Below are positions 50,123-57,935 of a stretch of 64,000 nt of DNA, piece by piece. Within the stretch, counting starts at the first letter, position 1; each line of letters starts with the position of its first letter. The DNA comes from Actinoplanes italicus (GTDB lineage: Bacteria > Actinomycetota > Actinomycetes > Mycobacteriales > Micromonosporaceae), in the NCBI RefSeq assembly GCF_003001815.1, contig NZ_PVMZ01000013.1, forward strand, positions 186,001 to 250,000, in the 5' to 3' direction. The position numbers and the translations under genes are program-made. Under the pieces are notes generated by a model. The model ran no database searches. It saw only the letters and a program-made list of their open reading frames with translations, and was not told where the DNA came from.

Positions 50123-51034
50123 ATGGAGCTGCGTCACCTGCGCTACTTCCTCGCGGTCGCCGAGGAACGGCACTTCGGCCGGGCCGCCGCGCGGCTGCAC
50201 ATCGCCCAGCCGCCGCTCTCCCAGCAGATCCGGCAACTCGAAACAGAGTTGGGCGTACGCCTGCTCGATCGCAACACCCGCCGCGTCGAGCTGACCGAGG
50301 CCGGAGCCGCCTACCTGGACCGGATCCGGCTGGTGCTGGCCGCCGTCGACGAGGCCGGCGAGGTGGCCCGCCGGGTCGCGGCAGGTCTGCAGGGCCGGCT
50401 GTCGGTGGGCTGTGTCGGCTCGGCCACCTACAGCCTGCTGCCCGCGGTCGCCCGCCGCCTGCGCGAGGAACTGCCCGGCGTGGAGGTGGCGTTCCGTGGC
50501 GAGATGCTCGGTGCGCAGCAGGTCGCCGCCCTGCAGCGACGTGACATCGACCTGGCGCTGCTGCGCCCGCCCGTCGACGACCCCGGCATCCTGGTGCGGG
50601 TGCTGCGCAGTGACGCCCTGATCGTCGTGCTGCCCGACGGTCACCGGCTCGCGAGCCGTGACCGGCTGAGCGTCGCCGATCTGCGCGACGAGGACTTCGT
50701 GGTCCACGCGATCCGGGACTCGGCGATGCACGGCACTGTCCGGCGGCTCTGCGACCGGGCCGGGTTCGAGCCGAGGATCCGGCACGAGGTGGTCGAGACG
50801 TCGACGCTGGTCACGTTCGTGGCCGCGGGACTGGGCGTGGCGATCGTCCCGGAACCGGTGGCGCAGCTCGGCGTGCCCGGCGCGACCTACCGGCCGCTCG
50901 CCGAACAGGACGCCCGCATCGATCTGGCCGTCGCGGTCCGTGCCGGCGACGACTCACCGGTGATCGACCAGGCGACCCGGGTGCTGTCCGAAACTGTTCG
51001 GGGGTTGGCACTACGGACACTGTTTCAGCCCTGA
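50123..51034 (+). CDS. LysR-family transcriptional regulator
   Basis: 303 residues. The N-terminal winged HTH is standard: MELRHLRYFLAVAEERHFG and AARLHIAQPPLSQQIRQLE. The C-terminal part is the two-lobed periplasmic-binding-like effector domain (SVGCVGSATYSLLPAVARRL). The sequence is of the BenM/CatM/PcaQ type by general look. It is divergent from the pcaF-like gene across 78 bp that contain an AT-rich patch (gatatccagaaatactctttt), the likely promoter and binding region. Confidence 0.88.
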   Translation: MELRHLRYFLAVAEERHFGRAAARLHIAQPPLSQQIRQLETELGVRLLDRNTRRVELTEAGAAYLDRIRLVLAAVDEAGEVARRVAAGLQGRLSVGCVGSATYSLLPAVARRLREELPGVEVAFRGEMLGAQQVAALQRRDIDLALLRPPVDDPGILVRVLRSDALIVVLPDGHRLASRDRLSVADLRDEDFVVHAIRDSAMHGTVRRLCDRAGFEPRIRHEVVETSTLVTFVAAGLGVAIVPEPVAQLGVPGATYRPLAEQDARIDLAVAVRAGDDSPVIDQATRVLSETVRGLALRTLFQP

Positions 51035-51056
51035 CGGCGCTGACAGCATTCTCGGC

Positions 51057-52043
51057 ATGAACAACACAGTCGCGGTCTTCGGGGCATACGGACACACCGG
51101 TCGATTCGTGGTGGCCGAACTGCGGCGACGCGGGCTGACCCCGATCCCGATAGGCCGCGACGCCGCCCGGCTCGCGGAGTTCGGCCCTGATCACCAGACT
51201 CGCGTGGCCTCGGCCGGCGACCCGGCTTCGCTCGACTCGGCACTGAAGGGCGCCGACGCGGTCATCAACACGGCCGGGCCGTTCGCCACCACCGCGGCGC
51301 CGGTGATCGAGGCGGCTCTGCGCGCCGGTATCCCGTACGTCGACGTGGCCGCCGAGATCGAGGCGAACGCCGACACGTTCACGCACTTCAGCGACGTGGA
51401 CATCACGGTGCTGCCCGCGATGGCCTTCTTCGGCGGGCTCGGCGACCTGCTCGTGACCGCCGCGATGGGCGACTGGACGACCGCCGACGAGGCGCATGTC
51501 GCCTACGGTCTGAGCAGCTGGCAGCCCACCGCCGGGACCCTCGCCGCCGGCGCCGTCTCCCGTGACCGGCGCGCCGGGCAGCGGGTCCGCTTCACCGGCG
51601 GACGCCTCGACTACTACACGGACGCCTCGGAGCTGCCGGCTCTCGATTGGGACTTCCCGGCACCGATGGGCCGCCGTACGGTCCTCGCAGGGTTCACCAT
51701 GGCTGACGTCGTCACCGTCCCGAGCCATCTGGTGATCCCCGAGGTCAGCACCTACATGACGATGACGGCGGCGAGCGACCTGGCCGCGGGCACGACCGAT
51801 CCCGGCGGGCGGGCCGCCGAGACGTTCACCGTCGACGTGATCGTCCGTAACGGCACCGCCCAACGCCGCCTGACCGCCTCTGGCCGCGACATCTACGCGG
51901 TCAGCGCGCCGCTCGCGGTCGAGGCGGTCCAGCGCATCCTCGACGGCCGAACCCGCACCACCACCGGCGTGGCGTCCGCCGGCCGCCTCTTCGACGCTCC
52001 CGACTTCCTGGCCGCACTGTCCGACGGGCTGACGGTCGCCTGA
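51057..52043 (+). CDS. Saccharopine dehydrogenase-like NAD(P)-binding protein
   Basis: 328 residues. The Rossmann motif VFGAYGHTGRFVVAEL is at the N-terminus; DAVINTAGPFATTAAPVIEAAL and GIPYVDVAAEIEA are the conserved blocks of the saccharopine dehydrogenase/trans-acting enoyl reductase group. The substrate is not predictable. It follows the LysR gene after 22 bp and may be co-transcribed with it. A strong hairpin follows the stop. Confidence 0.78.
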   Translation: MNNTVAVFGAYGHTGRFVVAELRRRGLTPIPIGRDAARLAEFGPDHQTRVASAGDPASLDSALKGADAVINTAGPFATTAAPVIEAALRAGIPYVDVAAEIEANADTFTHFSDVDITVLPAMAFFGGLGDLLVTAAMGDWTTADEAHVAYGLSSWQPTAGTLAAGAVSRDRRAGQRVRFTGGRLDYYTDASELPALDWDFPAPMGRRTVLAGFTMADVVTVPSHLVIPEVSTYMTMTAASDLAAGTTDPGGRAAETFTVDVIVRNGTAQRRLTASGRDIYAVSAPLAVEAVQRILDGRTRTTTGVASAGRLFDAPDFLAALSDGLTVA

Positions 52044-52069
52044 CGGGTCGTATTCCGGGGCGGGGCCAG

Positions 52070-52110
52070 GCCGACCGGCGGGGAGCTTTCCCCCCACCCC
52101 GCCGGTCGGC
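52070..52110 (+). terminator. Strong hairpin terminator
   Basis: GCCGACCGGCGGGG and CCCCGCCGGTCGGC form a perfect 14-bp stem with a 13-nt loop, 26 bp after the stop of the saccharopine dehydrogenase-like gene. No T-run follows, as usual for GC-rich actinomycetes. The rest of the gap to 52457 shows no further feature I can support. Confidence 0.7.
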
Positions 52111-52457
52111 GACTGCCCGCGAGCACCCCCAGGCGAGCGGGTCAGTCGGCACACCCGCACCTGGGCAGCCCGTCGGCGTCTCCCGCCGGGGTCTCCGGAA
52201 GCGATCCGCCGACGGCGCCTCGAACTCCTCCGGAGACAACACCAGGGACTCCGCGGCGTCGGCGTCGGTGGACGACGATCGGTCCGCGGCGCTGAGTTCA
52301 GGCCCCTCACGATCTCAGCGTGGCGCTGCCGCCCGGGCCACCCGCTGATCGGCGGGTGGCACCCCGCCTCCCGGCTGAACCGTGCCGCCGCCCGCCGGAC
52401 CTCCCCGTCCGAGGCGTCACTCGCAGTCAGCTTCTGCCGTCACATAGGGTTGTACCG

Positions 52458-53219
52458 GTGGATCGGCAACGACTCAGCAGCATCGCGCACACCCACCACC
52501 CGATCGCGGCGCCGGTCTCCGGCGTGAGCGTCAATCACCTGCTGCGCCGGGCCGGCCGTGAGCCGTCCGCCCGGATCCTCGATCTCGGATGCGGGGAGGC
52601 GGCATGGGCGCTGCAGGCATTGGCGCACCACCCCGACGGGATCGCCGACGGGCTCGACCTCAGCCCGTACGCTTTGGAGCGCGCCGCGACGGCAGCCGCG
52701 GAACGCGGGCTCGCCGACCGGCTCACGCTGCACGAACGGGACGCACGGGAGTACCCGGCGGACGGCGACTACGACCTGGTCCTGTGCATCGGCTCGACGC
52801 ATGCGTTCGGCGGTTTCGAGGAGGCTCTCGACGTGGCCGGACGGCACGTGAACGCAGACGGCGTGCTGATGGTCGGTGAGATGTTCTGGGCGGTGCCGCC
52901 GACCCCGGCGGCACTGGCCGCGCTGGACGCGGCCCCGGCCGATCACACCGACCTGGCGGGCCTGGTCGACGTGGCTGCCACGGCCGGTTGGGCGCCTGTG
53001 TACGCGCACGTCAGCGCGGCCGGCGAGTGGGACGACTACGAGTGGTCGTGGACCGGTTCGCTGACCGGATGGGCTCTGGACAATCCGGGTCATCCGGATG
53101 CCGCGGAGGTGCTGGCGGTCGCCCGGGAGCACCGGGACGGCTGGCTGCGGGGTTACCGGGGTGTGCTCGGCTTCGTGACCCTGGTGCTGCGCCGGGCCGG
53201 GCTCGGGACGCCGGGTTAG
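52458..53219 (+). CDS. SAM-dependent methyltransferase (class I)
   Basis: 253 residues from GTG 52458. Motif I ARILDLGCGEAAWALQAL is near residue 37, followed by GLDLSPYAL, DGDYDLVLCIGSTHAFGG and NADGVLMVGEMFW, the regular Rossmann methyltransferase order. A TAGGGT hexamer 7 nt upstream of the GTG suggests a leaderless transcript. The substrate is unknown. The frame is open upstream but with poor composition and no start signal. Confidence 0.83.
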   Translation: MDRQRLSSIAHTHHPIAAPVSGVSVNHLLRRAGREPSARILDLGCGEAAWALQALAHHPDGIADGLDLSPYALERAATAAAERGLADRLTLHERDAREYPADGDYDLVLCIGSTHAFGGFEEALDVAGRHVNADGVLMVGEMFWAVPPTPAALAALDAAPADHTDLAGLVDVAATAGWAPVYAHVSAAGEWDDYEWSWTGSLTGWALDNPGHPDAAEVLAVAREHRDGWLRGYRGVLGFVTLVLRRAGLGTPG

Positions 53220-53282
53220 CGTCGGGGGCCCGGATGGGTCCGGGTTCTCCGAGCTGGTCCAGTCTCTCCTAGGGATGACGAT

Positions 53283-54314
53283 GTGAACGCTGTGAAGCCG
53301 GGCCGGATACCGGTCATCGCACTGACCGGCCACCTCGGTGCCGGCAAGACCAGCCTGCTCAACCACCTGCTGCGCCGGCCGGGAGCCCGGCTGGGCGTCG
53401 TCGTCAACGACTTCGGTGCGCTGAACGTGGACGCGGCGCTCGTCGCCGGGCAGATCGACGACGCCGAGGCGATCTCGGGCGGCTGTGTCTGCTGCCTGCC
53501 GGACGCCGGCGGCCTGGACGACGCGCTCCATCGTCTTTCGCGGCCTCGGCTCCGGCTGGACGCGATCCTGGTGGAGGCCAGCGGTGCCGCCGAGCCGGTC
53601 GCGCTCGCTCGCCTCGTCGCCCTCAGCGGCGTCAGCGGGATCCGGCTCGGTGGCCTCGTCGAGGTGATCGACGCCGCCGAGCACTTCAGCACCGTGGACC
53701 TCTGGCCGGAGCCGCCCGCGCGTTATGCGGCGGCGACTCTCGTCGTCATCAACAAGGCGGACCTGCTGCCGGCCACAGACCGCGACCGGGTGCTCGACCT
53801 GATCCGGGAACGGGTACGGCGACGCCACCCGCAGGTGCAGATCGTCACCGCCAGTCACGGCCGGGTCGATCCGGCACTCGTCTTCGACACCGCCGCCGAC
53901 GAGGATCCGCCGGACGAGCTTCCGTTCGCCAAGCTCATGCGGGACCAGAGCCGGGACCACGACGACCACCAGCATGCGCGGGCGGCCTCTGTGGAGCTGG
54001 CGGGGCCGGTCTCGCCGAGCATGCTGGTCGACCTTCTCGAGGATCCACCGGCCGGCGCGTACCGGCTCAAGGGCCGGGTACGGGTGCGTGGATCGCGGAG
54101 CGAGCAGGGCTTCGTCGTCAACGTCGTGGGAACTCTGATCCATGTCGCACCGCTACGGGAGCCGCCTTCGGCCGGCGAGCTCGTCGCGATCGGGATGCAC
54201 CTGGACCAGCCGGCCGCACAGCAGCGCCTGGAAGCTGTCGCGAGCACGCCGGCGGACCGCCCCGACACCGGTGGACTCCGGCGATTGCGTCGTTACCGCA
54301 CGCTCAGCACCTGA
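53283..54314 (+). CDS. COG0523 (CobW/UreG-like) GTPase, putative metallochaperone
   Basis: 343 residues. Walker A GHLGAGKTSLL is near residue 16, the family metal motif GGCVCCLP (CxCC) near 65, the Walker B-like ILVEASGAAEP near 97 and the G4 motif VINKADLL near 156. A His/Asp-rich loop (RDHDDHQHARAA, near 220) may bind metal. The C-terminal CobW_C domain follows. Such proteins deliver Zn or Co to target enzymes, often under metal shortage; no Zur box was recognised upstream. The start is GTG 53283. Confidence 0.88.
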   Translation: MNAVKPGRIPVIALTGHLGAGKTSLLNHLLRRPGARLGVVVNDFGALNVDAALVAGQIDDAEAISGGCVCCLPDAGGLDDALHRLSRPRLRLDAILVEASGAAEPVALARLVALSGVSGIRLGGLVEVIDAAEHFSTVDLWPEPPARYAAATLVVINKADLLPATDRDRVLDLIRERVRRRHPQVQIVTASHGRVDPALVFDTAADEDPPDELPFAKLMRDQSRDHDDHQHARAASVELAGPVSPSMLVDLLEDPPAGAYRLKGRVRVRGSRSEQGFVVNVVGTLIHVAPLREPPSAGELVAIGMHLDQPAAQQRLEAVASTPADRPDTGGLRRLRRYRTLST

Positions 54315-54364
54315 GGCCGGCCTCGGGGGAGCGGCCGGCGGCCGTGGACGCGCACGCGGTCCGC

Positions 54365-56023
54365 CTACTGGGCGCCGAGGCGGGCCAGGGGCTCGATCAG
54401 TTCGCGTTCCTCGTAGGCCAGGTGGGACAGCAGGGTGTCGGTCAGCAGATCCACGGCGGCGCGCAGGCCGGCTGTGCCGCCGGGGCCGGAGACCATCTCG
54501 ACCAGGGCCTTGTCGACTCCCTCGAGGACCTCGTGGATGACGTGGTGCTCCTGTTCGAGGCGGTCGACGACCGGGGCCAGGCGCGGGTCGCTGCGGCGCA
54601 GGTGCGGGAAGAGCGACCGGTCCTCGATGGTGTGGTGGGTGGTGACGATCCGGCAGTACGACTCGCAGTACGTGCCGAGCGTCCAGTTGTTCTGCCGCAT
54701 CGTCATCGTGTTGATGTGGGAACGCGCGGTGCCGACGTCGATCCGTCCCGCCTCGACCTGGTCGATCAGGTCGTGGATCTGGGCGAGTTCTCCGCGCAGC
54801 CCGTCGTGCACCTCGATCAGGTGCCGGCCGTTGGCGAGTTCGCGAGGGGTGTAGGTGCGCTCCGGATCCGGTGTGGGCCCGGTGGGGCGGGCCTGCTCGT
54901 CCCAGACAACGGTGCTGCTTCGGCGTACGCCATCGTCCTTGGTCGGTGCGACGGTGAACGGTGACCGGCCCGCCACCCGGACCGGCGCGGACGTCGGCCC
55001 GGTGTTGATCGACCCGGGCCGTTCCTGTCGCGTCGCGGTGGTGCTCTCGCGTTCCTGTCGCGTCGCGGTGGTGCCTTCGCGTTCCTGTCGCGTCGCGGTG
55101 GTGCCTTCGCGTTCCTGCCGCGTCGCGGTGGAGCCCGAGCGTTCGGCGGCGACCGCCTCGCGGACCGCGGGGGCCACCTCGGCCGCGAATCGGCGCAGGT
55201 CGTCCGGGTCGTCGGTGGCCAGGATGAACGTGCCTATGCCGTCGGTTAGGGCCAGGTCGGTGAGTTCCTCGGCCCACTGTTCGGCCGGGCCCTGCAGGGG
55301 GCCTCGCCCGATGTCGGTGAAGCGGCCGCCGATGTTGAGCAGGCGGCGCACGTCGGCAGGCTTGCGGCCGGCCTCCAGGGTGGCCTCGTCGATGATCCGG
55401 TTGCCGGCGGCCAGGTCACCGTCCTGCAGGTAGGCGAGCGACGGCAGCCAGCCGTCGGCGCGGCGGCCGGTCAGGGCGAGCATCCTGGGTTTGTAGGCGC
55501 CGAGCCAGATGCCGACATCGTGAGCCGGGGCCGGGCCGCGCTTGGCGCCGACGACCCGGTGGAACTCGCCGTCGACCCGGACGCCGCCACGGGCGCCGGT
55601 GTCCCACAGCTGGCGGATGACGTCGATGCCCTCCTCGAGGGCCCGCACGGCCTGGCCGGCGGTGAGTCGTGTCGTGCCCATGGCCTCGATCGCGTCCCAG
55701 AACGCGCCGGCGCCGAGGCCCAGCTCGATGCGGCCTCCGCTGAGCAGGTCGAGGCTGGCGACGCTGCGCGCCAGCACGGCCGGTGGGCGCAGCGGGAGGT
55801 TCGTGACGTTGGCTGCCAGGTGCACCCGGTCGGTGCGGGCCGCGGCGTAGCTGAGCAGGGTCCAGGTGTCGAGGAAGCCGGGCTGGTAGGGGTGGTCCTG
55901 GTAGGTGACCAGGTCCAGGCCGGCCTGTTCGGCGAGCACGGTGAGCGCGACGACCCGGGTGGGGTCGCCGGCGGTGGGCGTGATGAAGGACCCGAACTGG
56001 AGTGGGTGGCCGTAGTCGGACAT
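54365..56023 (-). CDS. LLM-type flavin/F420 oxidoreductase fused to hemerythrin domain
   Basis: 552 residues. Residues 1-285 are a luciferase-like (LLM) TIM barrel (QFGSFITPTAGDPTRVVAL, QAGLDLVTYQDHPYQPGFLDTW split by short gaps, ELGLGAGAFWDAIEAMG). A linker follows with a ten-residue repeat (EREGTTATRQ, four copies). Residues about 405-552 form a hemerythrin HHE domain with iron ligands in IEVHDGLRGEL, TTHHTIEDRSLFPHL, EQEHHVIHEVLE and SHLAYEERELIEPL. The fusion suggests redox or O2/NO-sensitive control of the oxidoreductase. It is divergent from a MarR regulator with an operator between them. Confidence 0.85.
   Translation of the reverse strand: MSDYGHPLQFGSFITPTAGDPTRVVALTVLAEQAGLDLVTYQDHPYQPGFLDTWTLLSYAAARTDRVHLAANVTNLPLRPPAVLARSVASLDLLSGGRIELGLGAGAFWDAIEAMGTTRLTAGQAVRALEEGIDVIRQLWDTGARGGVRVDGEFHRVVGAKRGPAPAHDVGIWLGAYKPRMLALTGRRADGWLPSLAYLQDGDLAAGNRIIDEATLEAGRKPADVRRLLNIGGRFTDIGRGPLQGPAEQWAEELTDLALTDGIGTFILATDDPDDLRRFAAEVAPAVREAVAAERSGSTATRQEREGTTATRQEREGTTATRQERESTTATRQERPGSINTGPTSAPVRVAGRSPFTVAPTKDDGVRRSSTVVWDEQARPTGPTPDPERTYTPRELANGRHLIEVHDGLRGELAQIHDLIDQVEAGRIDVGTARSHINTMTMRQNNWTLGTYCESYCRIVTTHHTIEDRSLFPHLRRSDPRLAPVVDRLEQEHHVIHEVLEGVDKALVEMVSGPGGTAGLRAAVDLLTDTLLSHLAYEERELIEPLARLGAQ
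55021..55140 (-). repeat. 30-bp in-frame tandem repeat in the LLM-hemerythrin linker
   Basis: Four 30-bp units (gttcctgtcgcgtcgcggtg then gtgctctcgc or close variants) start at 55021, 55051, 55081 and 55111. They encode the decapeptide EREGTTATRQ on the minus strand, so unit gain or loss changes linker length without a frameshift. Confidence 0.9.
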
Positions 56024-56046
56024 GCGGCAACTGTGACGCGGAAAAG

Positions 56047-56086
56047 ATGTTCTGTCAAACAGAACATTTGTGTGGCAGAACTTCTG
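56047..56086. promoter_or_regulatory. MarR operators between LLM-hemerythrin and MarR genes
   Basis: ATGTTCTGT-CAA-ACAGAACAT (56047-56067) is a perfect 9-bp inverted repeat. A second shorter site, CAGAA-C-TTCTG (56076-56086), shares the AGAAC/GTTCT core. Both lie in the 85-bp divergent promoter region, the usual place for an autoregulating MarR protein. Confidence 0.65.
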
Positions 56087-56108
56087 TGGTGCTGGCTATG
56101 GTGGTGCG

Positions 56109-56624
56109 GTGACGACCCCCCTCGAAGGTGACCTCGGCTGGATGCTGGGCGTGGTCTTCCGTGCCTACGCCAAGGCCGCCGACCACGCTCTGAGTGACCT
56201 GCCCGGCGGGCCCCGCGGCTATCAGGTTCTCTCCGCCGCGGTCGGTGAGCCGCCCCGCAACCAGGGCGCGATCGGCCAGGACCTGGGCATCGACCGGACC
56301 ATCCTGACGTATCTCATCGACGACCTGGAGCGGGCCGACCTCGTCGCGCGCCGCCCCGACCCGGCCGACCGCCGCAGCCGGCTCGTCGTCGCCACCGTGA
56401 AGGGGCACGAGACCTGGCAGGCGCGGCGTGACGCGCTGCGGCATGTCGAGGCGCACGTCCTCGGCGTCCTCGCCCCGGAGGACGCCGAGCGTTTCCGGGG
56501 TCTGTTGCAGACGATCGCCTGCAACGCCCAGAGCCTCGACCCGCTCACCGACCTGTGCGAGGCCGTGACCGCCGCTCAGGACAAAGCACCGGCGCGTCCC
56601 ACCCGCAGGCCCCGCCGGTCGTGA
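56109..56624 (+). CDS. MarR-family transcriptional regulator
   Basis: 171 residues. The winged HTH is in the middle: GPRGYQVLSAAVG, NQGAIGQDLGIDRTILTYLI and ADLVARRPDPADRRSRLVVAT (wing). GTG 56109 gives a normal N-terminus. It is divergent from the LLM-hemerythrin gene and probably represses both through the palindrome at 56047. Its 3' end runs against the truncated gcvT. Confidence 0.86.
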   Translation: MTTPLEGDLGWMLGVVFRAYAKAADHALSDLPGGPRGYQVLSAAVGEPPRNQGAIGQDLGIDRTILTYLIDDLERADLVARRPDPADRRSRLVVATVKGHETWQARRDALRHVEAHVLGVLAPEDAERFRGLLQTIACNAQSLDPLTDLCEAVTAAQDKAPARPTRRPRRS

Positions 56625-56898
56625 TCAACACTCGATGACACAGCATCGTGTACTTGGCGCGGCCCACCGCCACCGCCGACAACCGGCCGACCAGCGCGTA
56701 GTCCAGGAAGGCGGCGGCGTCCGGGCCGGCAACCTCGAGCTGGCCCATGTGACCGAGGTCGAACAGGCCGGCGCCGGTGCGGACGATGTGGTGCTCGGCG
56801 ATGTCACTGCCGTAGCGCAGCGGCATCGACCAGCCGGCAAAGCCGGTCATGGCCGCGCCGAGACGCTGATGGACGTGATGCAGTGCGGTGCGTCGCAA
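56545..56898 (-). pseudogene. gcvT: Truncated gcvT (aminomethyltransferase) remnant
   Basis: From TTG 56898 (AAGGAG 6 nt upstream) the frame encodes a good GcvT N-terminus: HHVHQRLGAAMTGFAGWSMP, DIAEHHIVRTGAGLFDLGHM and GRLSAVAVGRAKYTMLC. After about residue 87 the similarity stops and the frame runs into the antisense of the MarR gene. Intact GcvT is about 365 residues, so some three quarters is missing. The 5' end and its glycine riboswitch are preserved, which points to a deletion rather than slow decay. The start overlaps nothing else. Confidence 0.8.
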
Positions 56899-56937
56899 CG
56901 GAGGCTCCTTCGTCGGGTCGGGGCCTCCCTCGCTCTG

Positions 56938-57118
56938 TCATCTCTGCCTGAGAGGTTCACCGCCGGAGGGCGGCTTGCACCGTGGGCGCAGCCCCTGTCG
57001 CAGAGCTGTCTTTCCAGAGTCGCCTGACCGTCGCGGTACTGGGGCCTGAGAGATTCTGAGGGAGAAGTTGCTCCTTCGGCGCCCCGCCCCGGCAGGGGCG
57101 GGGACTCTCCCGCGGTGG
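56938..57118 (-). ncRNA. Tandem glycine riboswitch
   Basis: On the minus strand two aptamers can be read. The first has GGGAGAGTCC, GCGCCGAAGGAGCAA and AATCTCTCAGGC (about 57118-57030). The second has GACTCTGGAAAGACAG, GCGCCCACGGTGCAAG and GGTGAACCTCTCAGGC (about 57025-56938). These are the conserved glycine-aptamer blocks, including CTGGA(A)AG and CTCTCAGGC. It normally switches on the glycine cleavage genes when glycine is abundant; here it leads into the truncated gcvT 40 bp downstream. Confidence 0.88.
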
Positions 57119-57179
57119 CGTCGCGGCGAAGTCTTCACTTGTGGCTCGGACCATACCGCACGCAGGCCCGGCACGGACC

Positions 57180-57845
57180 TCAGCGGCGAACCGGTGGGGT
57201 GATCCGCACCCGCTCCTGAGCAGGCCGGGTCTCGATGTCACCGAGCTGCGCGGTCACGGTGGCGCGCAGCTCGTCGTAGTCGCCGAACGCGTAGTCGTGG
57301 AACAACGTGTAACCGGCCCACATCAGATTGGCGCAGACCCGCGGCGGCACCTTGCCGGTCGCCGCGCCCATGCCGACCAGCGCCACCGAGGTGATGCTGC
57401 CGGGGTGGGCCGCGTTCTGCCGGTGAATGGCCTGGAACGCGGCCGCGCAGGCGAGAGCCACATTGAGCGTCTCGCGGACGTTCTCCGCCGACTGGTGCAT
57501 CGTCGGCGCCGAGATCAGGAAGTCCGGGTTGGCCGCGCCGGACGGCACGCACACCGCGCTGCCGATCGGCAGGTGCCCACCGAACCCGGCCTTGATCGCC
57601 TTCTGCACGCGCAGCTGGATGCCGGCGCCCAGATGGCGCTTGATCACCGCGTCGACTCCGCCGTTCATCTCGCCGTGCGAGTTGGTCGGGGTGACCCACG
57701 CGTCGACCCGCTGGGTGAGGATCGACCCCTTCACGATCTCGACGCCCGGGGTGTCGGCGAACGCCGATCGCCAGGCCTCGACGACCCGCGCGTTGACGTC
57801 GGTCAGCACAACCTTGAGCTGGGGAATCACGGGCTCAACGGACAT
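57180..57845 (-). CDS. Macrodomain (ADP-ribose-binding) protein, putative antitoxin
   Basis: 221 residues. The macro fold begins with VVLTDVNARVVEAWRSAF and GVEIVKGSIL. The ligand loop reads TPTNSHGEMNGGVD (52-65), equivalent to the Asn and Gly-Gly-Val-Asp of Appr-1''-pases; the second loop ALVGMGAATGKVPPRVCA (near 155) is the phosphate-binding loop. The ATG at 57845 has GGAG about 8 nt upstream. It is divergent, with a 90-bp gap, from a gene encoding an ADP-ribosyltransferase fusion, so reversal of ADP-ribosylation is a likely role. Confidence 0.82.
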   Translation of the reverse strand: MSVEPVIPQLKVVLTDVNARVVEAWRSAFADTPGVEIVKGSILTQRVDAWVTPTNSHGEMNGGVDAVIKRHLGAGIQLRVQKAIKAGFGGHLPIGSAVCVPSGAANPDFLISAPTMHQSAENVRETLNVALACAAAFQAIHRQNAAHPGSITSVALVGMGAATGKVPPRVCANLMWAGYTLFHDYAFGDYDELRATVTAQLGDIETRPAQERVRITPPVRR

Positions 57846-57935
57846 CGCACACTCCACTGTGAAGACGGAAGGCGGCGACCATATCGCGGGGGTCCGACAA
57901 GAAATCCGGCGCCGGGCGGCTGCCATGATGCGCCG

